Positions 31,083 to 41,779 of a stretch of DNA of 64,000 bases are shown piece after piece. The notes below the pieces were generated by a model, which saw only the letters and a list, made by a program, of their open reading frames with translations, was not told the DNA's origin and ran no database searches. The first letter of the stretch is position 1, and the number at the start of each line of letters is the position of its first letter. The translations under genes and the position numbers were made by a program. This DNA is from Channallabes apus (Eukaryota > Chordata > Actinopteri > Siluriformes > Clariidae), in the NCBI GenBank assembly GCA_030522415.1, contig CM060125.1, forward strand, positions 6,000,901 through 6,064,900. The letters run 5' to 3'.

Positions 31083-32700
31083 TTGCGCGGCTGCGTGCGG
31101 GAAGCTGTGAACATGCCCTTCATTACCTGTAGGGGGCAGTCGTGTTTCAGTCTGAAGTATTGTGTGTCTACTGAAGCCGAAAATGTGTGCAAATTAAACT
31201 GCGCATGCGTGTTTGGAGACGCTGTGCCCGCGCTGTGGATCAGTCGGTTGGGAATCATCATGGAGGTTACAACACGGCGTGGCTGCAGCTTGTCGTGTTC
31301 GAGGTAAGTTTAGCTTTCTTTTTTGGATGTGATTCTCGCTTTCATGACTCCCAATTAATGTTCATCTTAATCTCAGGATGTACAATTAGCAATTTCAGTT
31401 TTTAATAGTGTGGAGATTCACAAAACACCGTTTTCCTGTAAAAACCTGAACCTACGGAGCCCCCCAGGGGTTCTGTGGTAAATAAATAAATAAATAAAAT
31501 AATAACGAACCGAGCGCGCGGATTAATACACCGAGATGCGTGTTTCTTACCCCCACCCCGAGTGAAAACGGCGTGTTCAGACAAAGGCTCGCTAGTTAGA
31601 TGCCATTTCTGAACAAACTGAGTCGTGTGTGTTAAAGCATTAAATGGTAAAAGAGCACTAGCAATAAACGTTTTTTTCTGAATCCGAATTTTATTAATAA
31701 GTTACAAGTTCAATTTCAACTGTAAAGAACCTGTACATATGTTCATACAGTATTGACAGCAGCTCTAATTTGTCTAAATCGCATTGCAGACAAGAAAAAG
31801 AAGTCGAGTCATCCTGTGACCCTGCATGCTTAATCTTTCCACACATGATTCTTGCTTCTCACTTTTTCCTTAATCTCCAGTTCGGTTCTGGTTTCGGTCT
31901 GTTCTCATGAGTTGTGAAGCGAGAGGAACAAAGTATGAATATTGTTCATTTGCTAAATTAAGTATCATGAATTTTAATTGAATATCTATCTCTATTTTTT
32001 CCACAGCAGTTTGTGACTGAAATTGTGTCTGCATCTGACTTCAGGAGTTTCCTGACCAACGTATCTAACGGTCATATTTAAAAATCATAAAGTACAAAAC
32101 GTTTCTGTTGGTGTTTAATTTTGTTTCTATGATTAATACTTATTTGTGGTGTTTTATGTTTTGTACATCTTTTCAAATTGAGACCTCATTTGTAAGTTAC
32201 TGTTTTCTCGTTTTTCTATAAATTAATCAAATGTTTGCTTGTTATTAAATGTATTTTTTATAAAAAAAAAAAAAAACGAATCTGTTATTAGCTGAGAGTG
32301 TGGTTTATTTATCATATTTGGTCATTGTAACATGCATTAGGGAGCATTATCTCTGCGAAGTGTGTCTGCTATCAGGGAATTAATTACCTTTACTTGGTTA
32401 TTTTAAATAAATCTAATTCGTGCATTAAATATAATTATGTAACTTGATTTCTTTGATTGTTTCTTTGATTATGTGTAAAGAAAATACAATTTATATATTC
32501 GTGTTTAATTACAAAAAACATTTTAATGGTTAGTGATTGTTGCAGACATTCACATTATTTTTTGAGGAAGAGCTTGGCTTGTACAGGCTACTATACGCTC
32601 ATCAGCAGTCGGCGCCCCGCTGTAACCAGAAGATCAAAGGAGCAGTTATCGGCTGACACGTAGCCTTCTGAGTTTGGAGACCCACAGAACCCCCACTGTA
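31083..32700. other. Left interior of the TA-flanked element
   Basis: 31083-31310 is CpG-rich and ends in a splice-donor-like GAGGTAAGT near 31301, giving it the look of a promoter and first exon reading plus. No protein family recognised. The remainder to 32700 is AT-rich without identifiable genes. Confidence 0.35.
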
Positions 32701-32829
32701 TTATAATGCCTCTTCTCACCTTTCATTCATGATTTCATTGATGGGGGAATTCGTACAATTGGGGGTTTTAAAAACAATTAACAAGGCCGAGTAGACGTCT
32801 CTGCCTAAAATGTTTTTCGCCAGCAAAAC

Positions 32830-32888
<59 letters not shown>
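32830..32888. repeat. (TC)n(TA)n microsatellite
   Basis: Compound dinucleotide tract within the foldback. Confidence 0.95.
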
Positions 32889-32891
<3 letters not shown>

Positions 32892-32999
32892 TCACAATCA
32901 CATTCCAGCTCTTATTCCCAGCCGTGGTCAAATATATTATATAACATATTATATATATATTATATTATAATATATAATATATTATATTATAAATTATTA

Positions 33000-33338
33000 T
33001 AACATCAATTAACATCAACTATTATAGCTGAACCTAACACTTAACACAGTATAAATGCAGATCATTTCCTGCTATCTGTTTCACCCAGATGAGGATGGGT
33101 TCCCTGTCGAGTCTGGTTCCTCTCAAGGTTTCCTCCTATTACCATCTCAGGGAGTTTTTCCTTGCCACTGTCGCCCTCGGGCTTGCTCACCAGGGACTAT
33201 CTGAACATTTTGATTCATACACATTCACATTCCATACAAACTTAAATAATTCTTTTGATTGTGTAAAGCTGTTTTGAGACAATGTCAATTGTTAAAAGCG
33301 CTATACAAATAAAACTGAATTGAATTGAAATAATGGAT
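33000..33338 (+). mobile_element. LINE 3' end with (ATTGA)n tail
   Basis: Contains ATTAACATCAACTATTATAG, then GATGAGGATGGGTTCCCTGT, ending GCGCTATACAAATAAAACTG and a short ATTGA repeat tail. It is the same family as 55327-56540 and 63319-64000 (reverse orientation there). Only the last 340 bp are present, as expected from 5' truncation. The family looks like an I/Nimb- or Rex-type fish LINE; I do not assign it further. Confidence 0.75.
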
Positions 33339-33355
33339 GAAATAATTATTCAATG

Positions 33356-33435
33356 CTGGACACAAACAGCAAAAAATGTGAAAAGCCCTAAGCACTTTAT
33401 TGCTTTTCATCATGTTTTTTGCTGTTTGTGTCCAG
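33356..33435. repeat. 80-nt hairpin with 21-bp perfect stem
   Basis: 33356-33376 (CTGGACACAAACAGCAAAAAA) is the exact complement of 33415-33435. The stem extends imperfectly inward (TGTGAAAAG / CTTTTCATCA). It is followed directly by (TA)n. Either a small MITE or an inverted repeat. Confidence 0.75.

Positions 33436-33438
<3 letters not shown>

Positions 33439-33494
<56 letters not shown>
33439..33494. repeat. (TA)n microsatellite
   Basis: Long TA run beside the hairpin; it yields false Tyr-Ile frames on the minus strand. Confidence 0.95.
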
Positions 33495-33499
<5 letters not shown>

Positions 33500-33860
33500 A
33501 TTCATGTCTATGATCTAAAAAAATATATTCATATATATTATTCATAAGACAACCTTTCAGTTTTGTAAATATTCTAGTTATAGTGTGTTAAGTCTTTCTT
33601 AAACGGTTTTGAGAATTAGACCATCCAGCTAAGATCAATATTATTAATATTAAGCATTTTATTTCTATTTATTCTATGCTTTGCTGGAGAAATACATTTT
33701 AGGCAGAGACGTCTCGTTTTAAACCCCTGAATTGTGCCAATTACCCCATCCGAAACCGGTTTGATAACTTCTCACCTATCAAAGGTGATAAGAGGGACTG
33801 AGCTGTAACTGAGCGCGCTTTCACGTTTTACTGTAAAGACACACACACACACACACATAC

Positions 33861-34070
33861 AGGCACGTGCAGAGGGGGGAGGGCGGCGGGCGCTTGAGCA
33901 CCCGCCTCTTGCCTCCAGGATGCCTCAAGTATGGGCGTAAATTTCATTTAACAGTAGGGGGGGACAATAAATATAAAATTTCTCATGAGCAATTTTTGAA
34001 GGGGACACATATAATACAGTCAAATTGTACTTATAAAGATATGTCCCCACAGTGAAAAACTTTGCTTCTA
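33861..34070. mobile_element. Fragments of hAT-like termini
   Basis: CAGGCACGTGCAGAGGGG (about 33861) and, 70 bp on, AGTATGGGCGTAAATTTC with GGGGGGGACA resemble outer ends of fish hAT-like elements. No matching opposite ends or target duplications were located. Confidence 0.35.
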
Positions 34071-34163
34071 TCATTATTATTGTAGCACGGAGACTGCACC
34101 ATTATGGTTATTTTCAAAGTTTTTCTCAGGTTCAATGACAAAGCAGATTTTTCTTCAAAACTA

Positions 34164-34640
34164 TTTATTGCATTGTTTATGTTGTTTACAGTCAAGCCAT
34201 CAACATACAATAAAATATAAACATGAGATCTAAACTAAAAACTGTGCTCCCTGTGCTGGTGCTGGCAATATCATCTCTTTGTTCTGGTGTCTCCGGCTCC
34301 CTCCCTGGTCCTGAATCTGCCCCTTCCTCTACTCTCACTGTCTCAGAACAGACTGACTCCTGAAGCAGAAAAAAATGCAGGAAAAGATGTTTTCCATACT
34401 CATACTAACTAACTTGTTTACATTACACTTGCTAAATTGAAAGATCATACTGTAAATTGGTGAGCCTATTACTTTCTACTAAACAGCCACAACTCAAAAA
34501 ACATTAAAGAAATTGTTCACCCCCCAAAAATTTTAAAAAATCTGTCATTATCCCTTCAATAAAAGCACCACACTTACCCGACACTGTACATCTGATTGAC
34601 CCTGGTCTACCTGTCCCTCAATAATTTCTGTCTCCTTTGC
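34164..34640 (-). CDS. Candidate 3' end of a spliced gene inside the TA-flanked element
   Basis: Two minus-strand exon-like blocks. Block A ends at 34578 with a consensus GTAAGT donor (complement 34572-34577) and reads ETEIIEGQVDQGQSDVQCR. Block B begins at 34359 after a pyrimidine-rich TTCTGCTTCAG acceptor and reads in the same phase: ESVCSETVRVEEGADSG then PGREPETPEQRDDIASTS, stopping at 34192-34194. AATAAA follows at 34164-34169. The peptide is acidic and low in hydrophobics and belongs to no family I recognise. It could be the end of the element's own gene, or a captured exon; 5' exons were not found. Confidence 0.3.
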
Positions 34641-34765
34641 CTGTGATTGATATTGTGACATTAGTATTTTCATAAGCACCCATTCTTAAAGCCAAATTGC
34701 CTTAATATGTAAACTTGTACTTACTTGGCGTTTAAGTCACTGAAAAATTATCTTGTCCATTTATC

Positions 34766-34850
34766 TAGGACACTGCAAGGCAAGTTTATTTATACTGTAG
34801 CACATTTCATACACAATGGTCATTCAAATTGCTTTACATAAAGAAAGTAA
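34766..34850 (-). mobile_element. L2-like LINE tail fragment
   Basis: The reverse complement resembles the 3' end of L2-type LINEs (TTTATGTAAAGCAATTTGAA, GAAATGTGCTACAGTATAAA). Short fragment. Confidence 0.5.
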
Positions 34851-35171
34851 AACTATCAAAAAATACTCACAACAATAAAAACAAGGAATAAAAAAAGGTT
34901 CAAAATTGTATTTAAAATTAATTAAGACACTTAGAACAGAATGGATATTGATTATACAAAAATATACAATTCGGACTAGGCACAGTGCTCATTTAGTAAA
35001 TGTACAGCTAAACAATATGCTAATTGTGGCCGTTAATGTTAAGTTAACATTATGCCAAGTCGTCACAAATAAAACACTGCATGGGAAACGGTGTTTGTCG
35101 TGTTAGTTGCAGTGCACTTTTTTCAGCGGATTTTTCCGCTACCGCGGATCAGTTTATCAACTTGTAATATA

Positions 35172-36795
35172 CAGTATCTCACAAAAGTGAGTACACCCCT
35201 CACATTTTTGTAAATATTTTATTATATCTTTTCAAGGGACAACGGTAAAGATATGAAACTCTGATAGAATGTAAAGTAATCAGTGTACAGCTTGTATAAT
35301 GGTGTAAAGTTGATGTTCCCTCAAAATAACTCAACACACAGCCATTAATGTCTGAACTGCTGGCAACAAAAGTGAGTACACCCCTAAATGAAAATGCCCA
35401 AATTGTGCCCAATTAGCCCTTTTACCTTCCCGTTGTCATGTCACTCGTTAGTGTTACAAGGTCTCAGGTGTCCTTGGGGATCAGGTATGTTAAATTTGGT
35501 GTTATCACTCTCACACTCTCATACTGGTCACTAGACGTTTAACACGGCACCTCATGGCAAAGAATTCTCTGAGGATGTGAATGAAAGAATTATTGCTCTA
35601 CACAAAGATGGCCTAGGCTATGAGAAGATTGCTAACACCCTGAAACTGACCTGCAACACGGTGGCTAAGCGGTTTAAAAGGACAGGTTCCACTCAGAACA
35701 GGCCCTGCCATGGTAGACCAAAGAAGAAGAAGAGTGCACATGCTCAGCGTCATGTCCAGATGTTGGCTTTTGAAAATAGACGTGTGAGTGCTGCCAGCAT
35801 TGCTGCAGAGGTTGAAGGGATGGGGAGCCAGCCTGTCAGTGCTCAAACCATATGCCGCACACTGCATCAAATTGGTCTGTATGGCTGTCGTCCCAGAAGA
35901 AAGCCTCTTCTAAAGATGGTGCACAAGAAAGCCCGCAAACAGTTTGCTGAAGACAAGCAGACTAAGGACATGGCATACTTGAACCACATCCTGTGGTCTG
36001 ATGAGACCAAGATAAACTTATTTGGTTCAGATGGTGTCAAGCGTGTGTGGCGGCGACCAGGTGAAGAGTACAAAGACAGATGTGTCTTGCCTACAGTCAA
36101 GCAAGGTGGTGGGAGTGTCATGGTTTGGGGCTGCATGAGTGCTGCTGGCACTGGGGAACTACAGTTCATTGAGGGAACCATGAATGCCAACATGTACTGT
36201 GCCATACTGAAGAAGAACATGATCCCCTGCCTTCGGAAACTGGGCCGTAGAGCAGTATTCCAACATGATAATGACCCCAAACATACTTCCAAGACAACCA
36301 CTGCCTTGCTGAAGAACCTGAGGGTAAAGGTGCTGGACTGGCCAAGCATGTCTCCAGACCTAAACCCTATTGAGCATCTGTGGGGCATCCTCAAACGGAA
36401 GGTGGAGAAGCACAAGGTGCCTAACATCCACCAGCTTCGTGACGTGATCAAGGAGGAGTGGAAGAGGATTCCCATGACAACCTGTGAAGCTCTAGTGAAC
36501 TCCATGCCCAAGAGAGTTAAGACAGTGCTGGAAAATAATGGTGGCCACACAAAATACTGGCACTGGGCACAATTTTCATTTAGGGGTGTACTCACTTTTG
36601 TTGCCAGCAGTTCAGACTTTAATGGCTGTGTGTTGAGTTATTTTGAGGGAACATCAACTTTACACCATTATACAAGCTGTACACTGATTACTTTACATTC
36701 TATCAGAGTTTCATATCTTTAGCGTTGTCCCTTGAAAAGAAATAATAAAATATTTACAAAAATGTGAGGGGTGTACTCACTTTTGTGAGATACTG
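35172..36795 (+). mobile_element. Complete Tc1-like element, 1624 bp
   Basis: Terminal repeats of about 235 bp each start CAGTATCTCACAAAAGTGAG (35172) and end in the complement (36795), with TA at 35170-35171 and 36796-36797. Each repeat carries an outer and an inner copy of ACAAAAGTGAGTACACCCCT, the IR/DR arrangement of Sleeping Beauty-type elements. The empty site is preserved in a paralogous copy at 37455-37541. It contains a nearly intact transposase. Confidence 0.95.
35577..36722 (+). CDS. Tc1-like transposase (D,D34E), start codon apparently lost
   Basis: The frame runs through ERIIALHKDGLGYEKIANTL (first helix-turn-helix), the linker HGRPKKKK, a second helix-turn-helix (PVSAQTICRTLHQIG), and the catalytic domain. 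The triad is the Asp of WSDETK (codon 36000-36002), the Asp of QHDNDPKHT (36267-36269) and the Glu of LNPIEHLW, with 34 residues between the last two. All three are present and there is no internal stop. The frame is open upstream to 35544, where ACG stands in the place where an ATG would suit (ACG-GCA-CCT-CAT). The listed start is a GTG. The C-terminus reads through into the right terminal repeat. Probably a very young copy that is just inactive. Confidence 0.88.
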   Translation: MNERIIALHKDGLGYEKIANTLKLTCNTVAKRFKRTGSTQNRPCHGRPKKKKSAHAQRHVQMLAFENRRVSAASIAAEVEGMGSQPVSAQTICRTLHQIGLYGCRPRRKPLLKMVHKKARKQFAEDKQTKDMAYLNHILWSDETKINLFGSDGVKRVWRRPGEEYKDRCVLPTVKQGGGSVMVWGCMSAAGTGELQFIEGTMNANMYCAILKKNMIPCLRKLGRRAVFQHDNDPKHTSKTTTALLKNLRVKVLDWPSMSPDLNPIEHLWGILKRKVEKHKVPNIHQLRDVIKEEWKRIPMTTCEALVNSMPKRVKTVLENNGGHTKYWHWAQFSFRGVLTFVASSSDFNGCVLSYFEGTSTLHHYTSCTLITLHSIRVSYL

Positions 36796-36797
36796 TA

Positions 36798-37319
36798 TAC
36801 ATTTTAGGAATATATTAACATTTGCAGACATCATTATATGTTGAATGGAACTTGTAAGCCTTTGAATGGTGTTAAAAATACTTGCAAAACAAGTATTGCA
36901 GCCATACATTGGAGGGAACTTCTGAGGTGGTCAGTGATTGATGGCACGGTCGGTCGGAGGGGGTTGTGATCATACCTATAGATCTTTTGTTCTAGGCTAT
37001 CGGTCAAATATCTCTCCACTTGGAAGCAAAAACATGCAAGGGATTTCAGCATCTCGACGCACATACTAAGCTGTTTATAAAGTAGATACTGTTTGTTTTT
37101 TCATTTTGTAATCTTTCCCGTGTTTACTGTGTACTGTACAATGTATATTCATTTTTTAATGAATTACTGTAAATAAACTACACATTCCGTTACCAGAAAT
37201 GACTTTTCTGTTTTTTGTGTGTGCTAAACTAAACTTCAGGGTCAAGTAATATCGATTTTATTTGAAAAGTATTATATATTTACAATGCTGATAAGTTCAA
37301 GCTTAGATTCATATATAAA
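36798..37319. other. Interior of the TA-flanked element, no gene
   Basis: Continues the sequence interrupted by the Tc1-like element; no coding content recognised. Confidence 0.4.
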
Positions 37320-37580
37320 CTGCTTCAAAGTCTTTCCACCCAGTGACCGCTGAAATCCGACAGACGCAGGGCTCAAGGGAGGTGTGTCTGTGTGTGTGTG
37401 TGTGTGCGCGTGTGTATGTGTGTGTGTGCGCGTTCGCTTCAGCCTGTCCTTTTCTCAGCGGATTTTTCCGCTACCGCAGATCAGTTTATCAACTTGTAAT
37501 ATATACATTTTAGGAATATATTAACATGTGCAGACATTTATTTGAGGGTGCACTTCCCTCTCTTGCCCCTACGTAGAGCC

Positions 37581-37599
37581 TACACACACACACACACAC

Positions 37600-37674
<75 letters not shown>
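37581..37674. repeat. (CA)n(TCTA)n microsatellite
   Basis: (AC)n followed by about 18 TCTA units. Confidence 0.95.
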
Positions 37675-38136
37675 ATATAAATACACATTTGAAATCTGCA
37701 TCTACATTTTCTGTTACAAGTATAGAATTAGGTTCAGCTGAGACTCATGATCAATGGTGTTAGGGTACTTATGTAGTGATAATTAGTTTCAGCCAAATCA
37801 TTAAAACTAACAATGGACTATGACACTCTTGAGAGGGGATATGAAGGTGTTATTCATTTATTTATTCTCTACAAGGGTGCGAACTACAATACAGACCAAA
37901 CTATAACTCTCTCTTACTACTATAAAAATTCTAAATATAAACAAACAAAATACAGCTTTTTTTCCTCAGAGGTAAACGGAAAAGTGAAGTTGTTCAGCTG
38001 TTTACTGTCACTGCAGCTTCTTCAAAGTCTTCCCACTCCGTGACCGCTGAAATCCGACACGACTCCACGTTAGGCTACGTCTTGACTCATTTGTATACCA
38101 ACGGTGATTGGATGTTTCCCAAGGGCTCAGGGGAGT

Positions 38137-38186
38137 GTGTGTGTCTGTGTGTGTGTGTGTGTGTGTCTGTGTGTGCGTGCGCGCGC
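38137..38186. repeat. (GT)n microsatellite
   Basis: Imperfect GT run grading into GCGCGCGC. Confidence 0.9.
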
Positions 38187-38300
38187 GTACTTCTTCTACT
38201 GTTCTAAAAACTCTAAATATAAACAAACTAAATACAGCTTTTTTTCAGAGGTAAACGCAAAAGTGAAGATGTTCAGTGTCACTATGCAGATGTTACACTC

Positions 38301-39460
38301 AGTGGAGTTACCGAAATCTTTGGTTTAGTTCTCATTGAGTTGCCACACATCATTTCCACATTTCACTCGCTTTTATTCCTCTTATGTGAACAAAAAAAGT
38401 GAAACATTCCACAGGTTTATAATACACCGCGGCCAAGTGAATCACATTCCCGTCGAACGAAACGAGGCATAATCGTGGTGTTTGCTTCAGTTATGACACA
38501 CCATAGTTTATTATCTGCTGTGGTAGATCTGATTATTTATTCAAACACAATAATAAAGCTTTATATCCTCAGGAGGGCTCAGTACATTGTTTTAGCGATA
38601 GTTTCACGGAAGCGAGTTCAGAACTAATCTAAAAAAAAAAAAAAAACATCCGAAGCTTCAAATAGAATGAACGAACTAATGAATTTTCTTAAAACGTTAG
38701 AAAATGAAGTAGAGCTAAATCCCTAAATCTCCTTATAAAATATCGCTGATTATCAATGCGAGAATGAATGGCGAATTGTCATATGGCGAGGGATAGGCTT
38801 CAGTGAAATTGATATAATTGATATATATGTAATTGATATACTGTATATACAGATGTGTGTGTGTCATTTTAATTCAAATGAACATTTTAATGCTTTCTGA
38901 TACACTTATCAACTTATCCACATACACTTATCAACACAAACTCTCCGTGCACGCACACACAATCTCTAAAAAATTAATATTAACAACATACATATACAAA
39001 TAAACAAATGTAGGTGTAATAAAAGTAGTCGTGATGTCAGTACTCGCCCAGCAAACCAGCTTTTGCAGCGGCTTAAAACGTATGAATTATCTTCAAATAT
39101 AAAAAAAAAGCGAAAAGACACTCGATTATTTTGCATAGGTTATTTGTTTAATTCAAAAAGTTCGTAAAAACACTTTAAAACGAGAGAAAATCTGTTAAAA
39201 TCCTCGTTCGCCTTCTCAGCGTTAGGTTGCGAGTGACGTCATGATTTGAATCTGCGCGCCACCGGGGAAACATAGGGAAACTGACTTTCCCGGACCACCG
39301 GCTTTTAGATAAAGTCCTTCCATGCGCCATCTGGCGGATATTCAGTGAAGCACAACACATTAATTTTAAATTCCCGAATGTTGCCTCCGGCAAGTCGCGG
39401 CACGCCGCGCGCTAAATTGCGGCCTCTCGCGGGAAAACACGCGCAGTTTTAAAGCCGACA
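38301..39460. other. Right interior of the TA-flanked element
   Basis: AT-rich until about 39170, then a CpG-rich stretch (39190-39450) that mirrors the GC-rich left end and includes TGACGTCA near 39234. No gene recognised. Confidence 0.4.
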
Positions 39461-39464
39461 TCTG

Positions 39465-39851
39465 TATGTCTAACATTGTGTCTGCTAATAGCCACAGTCC
39501 CAACATTCTTTTTAATGTATTTAATCGTATTATTCATCCATGCGATTCTGCTGGTGCTGTGCCCTCACCTAGTATGTGTGAACAATTCTTAGCATTTTTT
39601 ATAGATAAGGTCTTATTAATTAGGTCCTCTGTTTCTTTAACTTCTGCTGTAGACCCTAGTGCTCTTCCAGTGTGCACAGCTGTTCTTCAGCAGTTTGAGC
39701 CTGTTTCTCTGAGGGAATTATCGAAATTAATTAATTATGTAAGACCCTCTTATTGCCCACTGGACTGTCTTCCACCCAGCTTGTTTAAAAACACTTTTAA
39801 CACTATTGGGCACTATGTTCTAAAATTAATTAATGCTTCCATTGCTACAGG
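39465..39851 (+). pseudogene. L2 ORF2, RT N-terminal segment
   Basis: Reads MSNIVSANSHSPNILFNVFN then FFIDKVLLIRSS and LPPSLFKNTFNTIGHYVLKL, the segment before the RT fingers of an L2-type LINE. It is interrupted by the provirus at 39852 and continues at 48447 in frame. A further extension of this frame into the LTR is not part of the LINE. Confidence 0.8.
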
Positions 39852-40193
39852 TGTTGTGGAAAAATACTCAAGAGTCGGGCTTTGCTTACAGAAGATTACG
39901 ACCTTTATTATCAAACAACAAGGCCGGAGCTGTGTCCGTGGAGCAACTGAATTCTGTTGATGTGTGTTATAGTACATATGCAGTGCCTGCCCCTCCTCTC
40001 TGCAACATCTGGGTTTCATTAAAGGGCCGTCTTTAGCCCCCCCAATGTAAAGCTTGGGTTTCCTATATGCAATGCACACAAAGAAGCCTATGTCCCAGCT
40101 TGCACGCACATCCACGATTATATACTGATAAGGTATCTTCTAACCCCCCAAAAGTAAGTAAAATCAAATGAAATCAAATAAAAATTTCTTCCA
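39852..40193 (-). repeat. 3' LTR of the provirus
   Basis: 342 bp; in provirus sense it starts TGGAAGAAATTT and ends TTCCACAACA. TATATAA lies in the U3 part, and AATAAA (complement 39904-39909) lies near the 3' end. Only three differences (two substitutions, one 1-base indel) from the other LTR. Confidence 0.92.
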
Positions 40194-40210
40194 TATATCC
40201 CCCCTCTGGG
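40194..40210 (-). other. Polypurine tract of the provirus
   Basis: In provirus sense AGAGGGGGGATA directly precedes the 3' LTR, the expected site for plus-strand priming. Confidence 0.75.
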
Positions 40211-41779
40211 ACTTATAAGTCCCACACTAATTGGTTAATCTAGAGTGCGACTCCATGAGTCAGTCTTCCTTATACTAACTGGTGATTAAATTAAATCACT
40301 GGACTTTTATCAATGACCGACCCATTGATTCGCCCTCTAGTGGAGAATCGGCCAAACCTCTCCTTCCACCCTTGACTAGGAATAGGAGTAAAAGACTCGA
40401 CCTCCATGACATCGTACTTCCCATTACTCAATAACATGGCATGAACATGTACTTAATACAGTGATTTTCTAGGATTACATCAATTGGATAAATCATATAA
40501 CCTACAATGGAACATACAATTACACAATAACACAATACAATTTTTAAGAATGGATATACATTTAAACAGCCTTGTTGTAATATAATAGTCTTCAACTCAG
40601 GTGCTTTGCACACCGCAGGGAGCCAGTTGGAGCCCACAAGAGAGGTTGCCAGCACGTCATTGTGGGCTCATGCCGTGGAAGATACTGTACGCTTCAATAT
40701 ATGAACCAGTAAAGTCTCTTGTTAGAGATATATATGGCTGAGTTCGGGATATCCTTGATGACTGTGTCCAAAAAATTCATCCTTGTCTGTTGTTGCTAGG
40801 AAATGCTGTTAATTTTAGAAAACCTTTGATTAATAAATTCATAAATCACATTCATAAATTTACTTGACACAGTAAAGTCACCCATTAGCTGCTTCAATTA
40901 AATTTCTGCACCTGGAATAAAAGAGAACTGTGTTTAGTGGCATTACATATTGTCATAATCTGTTTAAGGCTTGCTTCCTTCTCGTGCATTTTTACTGTGG
41001 AGGAAATTAAAATTAGTTGTCGCTGCTGCTGTTTTATCTGTAAAAGCAATATAGTGTTAGTTAAACAGAAATGCATTTATACAATGTAGAGGACACAGTT
41101 AGTTGTCACACATAATCTGTACAATTGTTTGTCCTGTTAATTGTGTCAGGAGAAACCTGGTCGAAGTCAGTCAGTCAGTCAGTCTTGTTTGTATCAGAAG
41201 TGGATGCTGCTCTCAAGCAGATTCTCATTCTTAATTTGGAGCAGCGGAGTGTTCAACGCTGCACAATTTGGTATCCAACTTGTGCCAATAGTTGGTTATT
41301 TTCCAATAATGATTTAATTTCTTTGTATTTTTTCTGATGTTAGGTAATTCTTTCTTTCTTCCTTCGTTTTCGGTACCCATAGCTCTTTGTGACTCTCGTG
41401 TAATGGTTCAAGTGATACCACACGGTCTTGTCTTTCACTTGAATCACTGTTGGAGTGGCTGCCACACTTTGTGGGGCCCCTCCCTCCTGGGCTTGTGCCA
41501 CTTCCTCCTGAACACTCGCAGATAGACCTGGTCTCCTGGAGTGATGGGACACGGAGCGTCTCTTCCTCCTTGTTCTTTTCCTGCACATAGATTACTTCAT
41601 GTACGGCAGTTAGTTTCTTCATATAAGATTTTCAAAATTGTTTAAGCGGTGGCCCTTTATATGGCTTCTACAGAATGGCACAGGCATGGGTCGACCCGTA
41701 AGCATTTCATGCGGGGTTAGATGTGTATTTGTGTTAGGTTGCATGCTTGTTAGCTCATTGGTATAGCATCAGTTAAAAC
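40211..41779 (-). other. Provirus region after integrase; env not identifiable
   Basis: About 1.5 kb between the integrase remnant and the purine tract. An open minus frame at 41314-41622 (102 codons, polar) has no recognised features. No signal peptide, cleavage site or transmembrane segment could be supported. Confidence 0.4.

Larger units (their letters stand above)
32706..33795. repeat. Large foldback with about 100-bp arms
   Basis: 32706-32822 and 33684-33795 are inverted copies. The best part is the 20-bp match GACGTCTCTGCCTAAAATGT (32793-32812) against 33695-33714; CTCTTCTCACCTTT-like and GGGGTTTTAAAA words align further out. Between the arms are (TC)n/(TA)n tracts and a LINE 3' end. 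Confidence 0.7.
37320..38300. repeat. Block of internal direct repeats
   Basis: 37322-37395 (AAAGTCTTTCCACCCAGTGA ... GAAATCCGACA ... GGGCTCAAGGGAG) recurs at 38020-38140. 37921-37990 (AATTCTAAATATAAACAAAC ... CAGAGGTAAACG) recurs at 38205-38270. 37455-37541 repeats the Tc1 target region near 35130. The units are imperfect and dispersed with (GT)n tracts. Confidence 0.7.
31027..39464. mobile_element. 8.4-kb TA-flanked TIR element of unknown class
   Basis: Termini are CAGATGTCG at 31027 and its complement CGACATCTG at 39464. They are followed inward by similar TTAAAA and GCGCG words and GC-rich sequence with CTTGCCG on both sides (imperfect TIR of roughly 60-80 bp). TA is duplicated at 31025-31026 and 39465-39466, and removing the insert plus one TA restores the LINE frame. 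The interior has no long transposase of its own. It contains a foldback with LINE tail, hAT-like ends, a candidate two-exon gene end, a Tc1-like element, tandem repeats and microsatellites. TA duplication suggests the Tc1/mariner/pogo or another TA-targeting superfamily; the termini match none that I can name. Confidence 0.65.

Noticed and set aside
33285..33545. Tyr-Ile repeat protein
   Set aside because: Translation of a (TA)n microsatellite; the same applies to 8513-8786.
35867..36595. 242-codon minus-strand open frame
   Set aside because: It lies antisense to the Tc1-like transposase, and its composition follows that gene; no independent motif.
39813..40115. 100-codon minus frame, repeated at 48060-48362
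   Set aside because: It lies in the LTRs, so the two copies are simply the LTR duplicate; no protein features.
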